Positions 58,176 to 64,000 of a stretch of DNA of 64,000 nucleotides are shown here, piece by piece; the first letter of the stretch is position 1, and each line of letters opens with the position of its first letter. The position numbers and the translations under genes were made by a program. The notes below the pieces were generated by a model, which saw only the letters and a program-made list of their open reading frames with translations, was not told the origin of the DNA and searched no databases. Location: positions 56,279,201 to 56,343,200 of the forward strand of contig OZ020616.1 in assembly GCA_963971575.1 (NCBI GenBank), read 5' to 3'. Source of the DNA: Liopterus haemorrhoidalis. Taxonomy: Eukaryota; Arthropoda; Insecta; Coleoptera; Dytiscidae.

Positions 58176-58518
58176 GTGTCGGTCTGTCTGTCGGTCCGTG
58201 TATACGTGCAGAACAAATTCGGCTAAAAGGATTTTTATGAAACTTCATATTTATGCTTTTGATATCAATGGCACGAATTGATCAACTTTTGGTAAAAATC
58301 GGTTAACTAGAAATGGTAGTTTACCCATGTCGGTTTTAATATTGTTACGAATATTTCACAACAGAGAAATATTTCGAAAAAATTTATTTAACGAAAGTTA
58401 CTATAAAAGCATAAACTAACAACTTTTATTTGAGACATTTTTTGATAAAGCAGAATAAATAAAACAAGTACTTTGTGATGGTGGTCGGTCCTGTGGTGGC
58501 CACAGATGATTTTTTTTA
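57999..58518 (+). mobile_element. B-family element, full length (B7)
   Basis: TTTTTACCGACCGCCAACAT start, a long GTCT run with single GTGTGTCGG breaks (58125-58195), body, GGTGGTCGGTCC and CTGTGGTGGCCACAG end, then ATGATTTTT in place of CTGATTT. Confidence 0.85.
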
Positions 58519-58671
58519 ATGAAATTTTAACACTAAAATTTTAACCAAACTGACAATTAACTTAAATTTATGAACTGTTTTTTCTGAACAACTCATGAGC
58601 TAAAAAAATGGTCTTCACTAAAATTCAAGTGAAGAAATTTGAAAACTAAGTGTGTTCCTTAAAAACACTTT

Positions 58672-58759
58672 TTGACATTTTTTGATAAAGCAGCATAAAT
58701 TAAACAAGTACTTTGTGATGGTGGTCGGTCCTGTGGTGGCCACAGCTGATTTTTTTTTT
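58672..58759 (+). mobile_element. B-family 3' end fragment (B9)
   Basis: GACATTTTTTGATAAAGCAG to the CTGTGG/CCACAG hairpin and CTGATTTT, nearly identical to the end of B7 150 bases before. Confidence 0.8.
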
Positions 58760-59476
58760 ATGCTATCACACACAAATGATTTCGATCAAATGTAAAAACA
58801 TTAATTTTCCAATTCTAGAAGTTAATTTATTTATATATTTTACATCGACTTATTTCTGCAACGAGGCTAATCGCCGAAGTCTAGAAGTTAATATTAACTC
58901 TAGTGTGATAAGGTCTTGAAAGGCTCCAGTGTAGTACAATTATATCACAGGCCCCAAAAAATTGCGGGCCCTAAGCAAGTGATTCTTTTGCTTATCCATA
59001 AGGTAGGCCCTGGTTTTGTTTTGAGTCATTTTGAAGCAGTATTTCGATCCAATTTTTGAAAGTTTTTATTATTCTATATTATTCTTACAAAATTCTTTTT
59101 TGCTACGTTTAGTGTAAAAATAATATAAAAGGGTTTGTAAAACTATTTAAAACCCTCTTAGTATAAAAAGTTTGAGAAATCCTGTCTGATATTCTAGTCT
59201 ATATGACTGATAAATGACTTCCTAAAATCCTAAAGGAAACTGGGATTATGTGGCTTAGCATATACGTGTTGGATCGCTGGCTGACGGAATCAGAAGGAGC
59301 GTCTCTCGCCGCGACGACAGGTGCGTCCCGGTGCTGCATAAAACGTGCTGTTATTAACATTTTAAACCTGTGCGTGATGTCCAACACCAACCCTCCATTG
59401 TAAACAGGGTATAAATAAATACTATTTTAATCACGATATTTGACAATAATTTTAATATTTTAGAATTTTCATTAAG
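58760..59476. other. sequence with no recognised gene
   Basis: A GCGGGCCCTAAGC / GTAGGCCCTGG patch at 58940-59010 resembles hAT-type ends. A 63-codon minus-strand frame (59390-59199) has balanced composition but no domain I know; I could not link it to Pitx. Confidence 0.3.
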
Positions 59477-59883
59477 TAAAGCCGCATTCAGACCTCTTTA
59501 AATTAACGAGTTATAGACTGTTCGTTGGGTCGCTCTGAGTTATGCTTTAATGCATTCTTTTAACGTTCCATGTACCGTTCACATCTGTTATAAATTAGTA
59601 CGTTACGAATAGCCCTCCATCTGTGAATTTTGAAACCAACTATTTAGCTTCGTAAAATATTTTATATGTATTATCGTTCTTATAATTCTGTTGTCTTAGA
59701 TTTTAACTGCCTAATTACCTAAATTGATCATATTTACTGTCCGTCTTTGTAATTTTGCGCAAGATTTGTTAATGATGACATTATGTTAGGTTATGTAAAG
59801 GCATTCGATAACTACGGTGTCACTGATATACTGCGATAGCCAATGTGTTTATATGTCTGTCTCATTAAAACATCTCACTAGCT

Positions 59884-60702
59884 TAGGGCTGCCATAATTG
59901 TCGGACTACCGACCGGGACCCCCCCCCAAAAAACAACTTAAAAAAAAACTTTTATCGACAATAATACCTTTATTATAAAAAATTGCACAATATTTTAAAA
60001 AAATAAAAAAATTTAAAGACAAAAAAAAATAATTAAAGTAGAGATTGATAATAGGTATTCCAAGAGCAAAACGTTGGGATCAATGGTGAATCATTTTGGA
60101 ACACTCAGTTCGACTGGAAAAATTTGATGTTTTTTTTTTGTGGATGCGTCTTTATCAAATCTAAAATAATATAATATAAATTAATGGGCGATTCAATTTA
60201 ATGAAACCAAATAGAACCTTACATTCCATTCTTCTCTTGCCTTTACTCTCCCCCTTCCCCGACTTCGGTGGCTTCTTTATCATCGCTCTTCTTTGTCCAA
60301 TCATACTTCTCCGATGTTTTCGTTTTTTGGAGCAGTTCTTTTTTCCCTTTTATATAATTATAGAATTGAATGCATGACATTTTATAATTTAAAACACATT
60401 GAATTATGCTTTTCACGGTGTCAATAGAAAGCGAATTGCGCTCATCTGTCAGTACCAGTCAGCTAGTGACTAGCTGACTGGTACTCGGCATTACTCCGGA
60501 ACATTTCGGACCTCGAATCTGTTATATAATTTATATATAGTATGTACATATATATGTATATGTACAATATTATCGAAAAATAATTTTTTAATATGCATAA
60601 ATTTTAAATCGACCGGAACAAATGACTCTTGGACCGGAACACTGGGACACAAACCTCAAAACCGGGACATGTCCCGGTGTACCGGGACATATGGCAGCCT
60701 TA
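59884..60702. mobile_element. hAT-like element with perfect 8-bp target duplication
   Basis: The ends TAGGGCTGCCATA and, inverted, TAAGGCTGCCATA are flanked by identical CACTAGCT at 59876-59883 and 60703-60710. CCGGGACA motifs lie near both ends. 819 bp, no transposase. It contains the 33-bp palindrome at 60452. Confidence 0.85.
60452..60484. repeat. 33-bp perfect hairpin
   Basis: GTACCAGTCAGCTAGT, one G, then its exact inverse complement. It lies inside the hAT-like element. Confidence 0.95.
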
Positions 60703-60909
60703 CACTAGCTATAAGTTTAGAAAATTATGCACAATCCACAACAAACAACGTATTAAATTTGGAGGTCTGAACGGTTTCACGTCTTATCATATGACAAACT
60801 TGCTGGTGACAATGAACAGTCCATAAGCTACAGTGCATAAGCTATTGATTTAAGAGCTCTGAATTCGGCTTTATGATTAGTAACAGATTGAAGTAAAATT
60901 AAAAAGATT

Positions 60910-61265
60910 TTTTTCTTTAAAAATTATTTGTTTCTAGACGTACATTTCGGTTATAAAGTAGACATCTTCAGTAGTTGAATAAAACTGGATAGAAGAAGGT
61001 TATCGATATCGCGATATTTAAAATAAGGTCTAAGATTTCTCAAAAAGATTTCATCTTTTTATTATTATTTTACGGAAAAAAGATTCTTTACTTCACAAAT
61101 TATTTTATTGCCACTAGACTTACATTTCAGCTACAAAGTAGACATCTTCAGTAGCTGAATAAAACTGGATAGGAGAATGTTACCGATATCGCACTACTTA
61201 AAATATTTTTTAAGATTTCTCAAAAGTTTTCATCCTTTTGCTATTATTTTACGGAAATTATATTT
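60910..61265. repeat. tandem dimer, 180-bp unit
   Basis: AGTAGACATCTTCAGTAG occurs at about 60958 and 61138, exactly 180 bases apart. GAATAAAACTGGATAG and ATTATTTTACGGAAA are shared. The CATCTTCAGTAG plus TAGACGTACATTTCGG pattern is the inverse of that at 50200-50300. Confidence 0.8.
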
Positions 61266-61404
61266 TAGGATGCTTTAGCAATAAATTTAGTTGCTTTTAA
61301 TAGCGAATTATATGTTTATGACATTTTTTTAAATATCTCCAAGTGGTGCAGTTTTAGGCCCATTCTTCTTAAATCGTAACACGCATTTCTTAAAGAGTCT
61401 ATAT

Positions 61405-61718
61405 CAGTGTTTCTCAAGCAAAAACGCACCGCGGACCAGTTAATATATAATTTTCTAACGCGGACCACTAATAATAATTGTTTGTTCATTTTTTGCAAGA
61501 TAACAAATATATTTAATGTGTTACTAAATACATTTATTTTATTTGTAGAAAACCACAGAAAGTTTACAGAAAATAAACAAAATATAAATTATTTGCATAA
61601 AAAATGTGCATAAAAAATATAAAAAAACTGCAAAAAACACATACAAAAACTTACGTGGGCCACTAAAATTTTTCTGGGGACCACTGGTGATCCTCGGACC
61701 ATCTGTTGAGAAACACTG
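61405..61718. mobile_element. hAT MITE
   Basis: The ends CAGTGTTTCTCAA and TTGAGAAACACTG are perfect inverses. The flanks GTCTATAT and GCCTATAG are an 8-bp duplication with two changes. Subterminal GCGGACCA and TGGTCC motifs are typical of this group. Confidence 0.85.
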
Positions 61719-62547
61719 GCCTATAGTTTTTGTATTAACTTTGCACTGATTATCTTTTATGTAATAATGTTATATTGTACATTGTTATTATGTAATATTT
61801 ATACAATAATAACAAATTAATTTGTGATCACTCCAAAAACTTCTTTTGGTTTTGTTGTAGGCTTTTTTTTAAAATTAGAGACAGCCATAGAAAAATGTAT
61901 GTATATTTGCCAATATAACACTAATGTAGCAGTAATATAGAATGGCGCTAGTTTTTAATATTATTAAAATAGTTGTTGTTTTTTATAGTGGATCATTTCA
62001 ATTGTTGACCGGTTTATTTGTCCATCAAGATTCAGAGCCAAAAATCTTTCAGGCAGTCCATAAATAAGCGTTTAAAACTGTACTTAAATATTAATCCGAT
62101 AATAAAACCGTATTAATCCAAACGAAAACCGTCATGATTGTTTTGACGAAAACGACAAGAAATGTGTCAAACATTAATAATTCCAGCAATCCTGGCTTCG
62201 GTCCCCGCCGGCAAATGAGTAAGGTTAGATCTCGTTCAGAGTCGCGCCTACAAGTGTAATACCACGTAGATTAACTTGATCATTAAAATTATACTACTAA
62301 GGTATTAAGTTATAAAACATGATAGGCCATCGAAGATTATCTCGGATCAGCGACAAACTGTTCATCAATGGATGCTCCAGGTGCCTTACGACATAAATCT
62401 ACAGAGATTCTCAAACACATTTACCGCACCGCAACATTTTTAACATCATATGAACAGCTCTAATGGCTCGTTTACATAGACTAGTAAACAAGCTAGTAGC
62501 TAGCTTGCTAGCAACATAGTTAGCTACTATCCTATATCTACTATGGC
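61719..62547. other. sequence with no recognised feature
   Basis: A CTAG-rich patch (AAGCTAGTAGCTAGCTTGCT) at 62489-62515 is the only oddity. Confidence 0.35.
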
Positions 62548-63059
62548 CAGGGCCGGCCCGAGATAAAGCGGGGCCCGGTGCAAGATACTCGTGCGGGGCC
62601 TTTGTCTTCTTAAAAAAACACATTCAAAATATTGTATTTTGCAATATTGCACTTATTATTTGTACATATTAGTTACACTAATAATTTATGAATAATTATA
62701 ATTAATATTTAACAAAATGCTAAAAAGTTCTATAAATACCTATTTCATAACGACCACTGCCCATAGAAAACCTATTGTTATAAAATCTCATTCTGAAAAC
62801 AGTACTGAAATCATGACACGACCCAGATGCCCATAGAACGTTTTAGAACGTATGAAAAAGTGCCTTATTGAGATGCGGATATAATTTCAAACTGTTTAAT
62901 CGGTATGAAGAAAAAAGTTTAATTAAATCAACTAGGATGGACTGGAGCCAATGAAATAAACCATCTACAAAGAGATTTTCGTATTGTGCCATTGTTCCAG
63001 TAGGTAGTAGAATTGAGGGAGACCAAAGCTTAGGTGAGTTGATTGTGTAACACAGGATG

Positions 63060-63177
63060 CTCGGTCTATCGGTGCACACAACAGGAGGACAATAACACAA
63101 AATCGAAAGGAATGGCGGAAGACGATTGAGACGGCTATGGCCTTCAAGGGCCTTGAAAGCCGTACCAGTAATGATGA
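63060..63177 (+). pseudogene. LINE polymerase C-terminal end
   Basis: ITQNRKEWRKTIETAMAFKG LESRTSNDD then stop, the usual tail of a LINE ORF (R-x-x-WR-x-x-x-E-x-A). Only about 35 codons survive. Confidence 0.5.
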
Positions 63178-63435
63178 CTAATTCCTTCTGGCTTGTTTTA
63201 TTGCAAAATTGTTAATTATCTCATCATAATTTAGTTTTCTTGTCAACTCGGACTCGATTGATAAAATTGCCAATGAAGAGAATCGCTCCTGATTTATACA
63301 AGATCGTAAATAATTTTTTATTATTTTCAGTTTTGAAAACGATCTCTCTGTCGGTGCAACTGTTACTGGAATTGTCAGTATTACTTTCATTTACAAAATT
63401 AGGATACAATTCAGATAAATTGTTCTTGTAAATAT
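63178..63435 (-). pseudogene. hAT transposase C-terminal (dimerisation) fragment
   Basis: Minus strand: LTIPVTVAPTERSFSKLKII KNYLRSCINQERFSSLAILS IE, then a charged tail. This is the hAT C-terminal dimerisation region (ERSFSKLK, RL-x-L-x-x-L-x-IE). A frameshift lies near 63391, upstream of which LYPNFVNESN continues. The catalytic part is missing. Confidence 0.85.
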
Positions 63436-64000
63436 ATTCTAAAATTTCTAAAATTGTATTTCTATGTACAGTTTATATATATAAAATCTATTAAATAGAA
63501 ATTATATATATTTTTTTAATATTTCATTTCCACATGTCTAGGATTTTTTCGTGGCTACCAATAAAATTGCTATCCTAACATGGCCTATTAAGATGAGGAA
63601 ACGTTGTGGATGGATTATAGTGATAAGTTAATAAATCTTTATTTCCTTAGAGTTATTCAGCTAATGTTTTATTGTATCCATATGCCAATATTGAACTCGG
63701 TCTTTTGTTTTGATATTTTCAATAACACGGTTGATTAAATAGTATTTTTGTGGTCCCCAAGTGGGTGTCATCGTGTAAATGAGTTGTGGGACATAGACAA
63801 CATGACATATGGACAGAGAATTCACCGATTCAACCCTTTCAGCTCAGCTGTACACATAAATTCACAGAATAAAGGAAACTAGATTTGGGATTTCCAATGG
63901 GAATATTCGAAAGATATTAACTAACTAAGAGGAACAATTAGAAAAAATATAAGTTACAAAAAAAAAAAAAAAAACTCTCTAAAGACAAGAAACAAATATA
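63436..64000. other. sequence with no recognised feature
   Basis: AT-rich; a poly(A) run at 63958-63974 might be a retroelement tail. Confidence 0.35.

Larger units (their letters stand above)
59477..60873. mobile_element. TIR element hosting a nested hAT-like insertion
   Basis: TAAAGCCGCATTCAGACCTC at the left and, inverted, TAAAGCCGAATTCAGAGCTC at the right; the pairing extends to GACTGTTCRTTG. This end type also bounds 28650-28945. The interior is interrupted by 59884-60702. Confidence 0.7.
62548..63435 (-). mobile_element. hAT element remnant, 3' end and transposase C-terminus
   Basis: CAGGGCCGGCCCGAGATAAA at 62548 has the form of a hAT terminus. The C-terminal transposase fragment at 63178-63435 points towards it. 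Sequence between them includes a LINE tail (63060-63177), so the element is broken up. The other end was not found. Confidence 0.55.

Noticed and set aside
59199..59390. 63-codon frame as a possible Pitx first exon
   Set aside because: No convincing donor with the needed phase and no Pitx-like residues.

Overview
The window looks like eukaryotic, AT-rich DNA from an arthropod, most likely an insect. It contains one recognisable host gene, a Pitx-class (paired-like, K50) homeobox gene on the minus strand, and around it a dense pile of transposable-element remains. There is no bacterial-type gene organisation. I found no functional tRNA or rRNA gene and no CRISPR array.

Host gene. Four coding exons of Pitx join in one open frame: 47279-47154, 31757-31519, 4405-4048 and 2878-2628. 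Splice sites are canonical and the phases match. They give about 323 residues ending in an OAR tail and a stop. The first coding exon and promoter were not found; they lie upstream of 47279, inside or beyond the right part of the window. The introns are about 15.4 kb, 27.1 kb and 1.2 kb, so most of the window is Pitx intron.

Repeats by region. 0.3-2 kb holds mariner fragments with a nested GTCY element. 3-3.8 kb is an inverted-repeat element. 5.1-6.5 kb is a 120-bp minisatellite. 7.2-12.7 kb holds two A-family elements, LINE fragments and a Harbinger derivative. 12.9-14.5 kb is a hAT/hAT/mariner nest. 15.2-17.1 kb has a SINE, tandem repeats and a deleted mariner. 18.4-19.4 kb is a Helitron-like element. 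20.3-22.5 kb has reiterated LINE ends and a minisatellite. 23.3-30.9 kb holds foldback, MADF-bearing and long-TIR elements. 32.6-46.9 kb holds LINE pieces, a THAP-bearing insert, an intact DD41D mariner, B-family copies and two large palindromes. 47.4-64 kb has more of the same families, a second THAP element and hAT elements.

Most interesting signal. A roughly 1.07-kb repeat family (A; six long copies plus older fragments) has subterminal inverted repeats, a GTCT microsatellite and a 3' hairpin, an architecture like DINE-1/HINE (Helentron-related) elements. At one fixed internal position the copies carry four different tRNA-like modules with A and B boxes, each followed by a T-run. The arms are otherwise conserved and show mosaic 3' ends. 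This suggests a non-autonomous element with an exchangeable pol III-type cassette. A second GTCY family (B) shares the general layout but has no such module.

All calls come from reading the sequence and from remembered family features. No searches or alignments were run, and repeat boundaries are good to about 5-30 bases unless stated.
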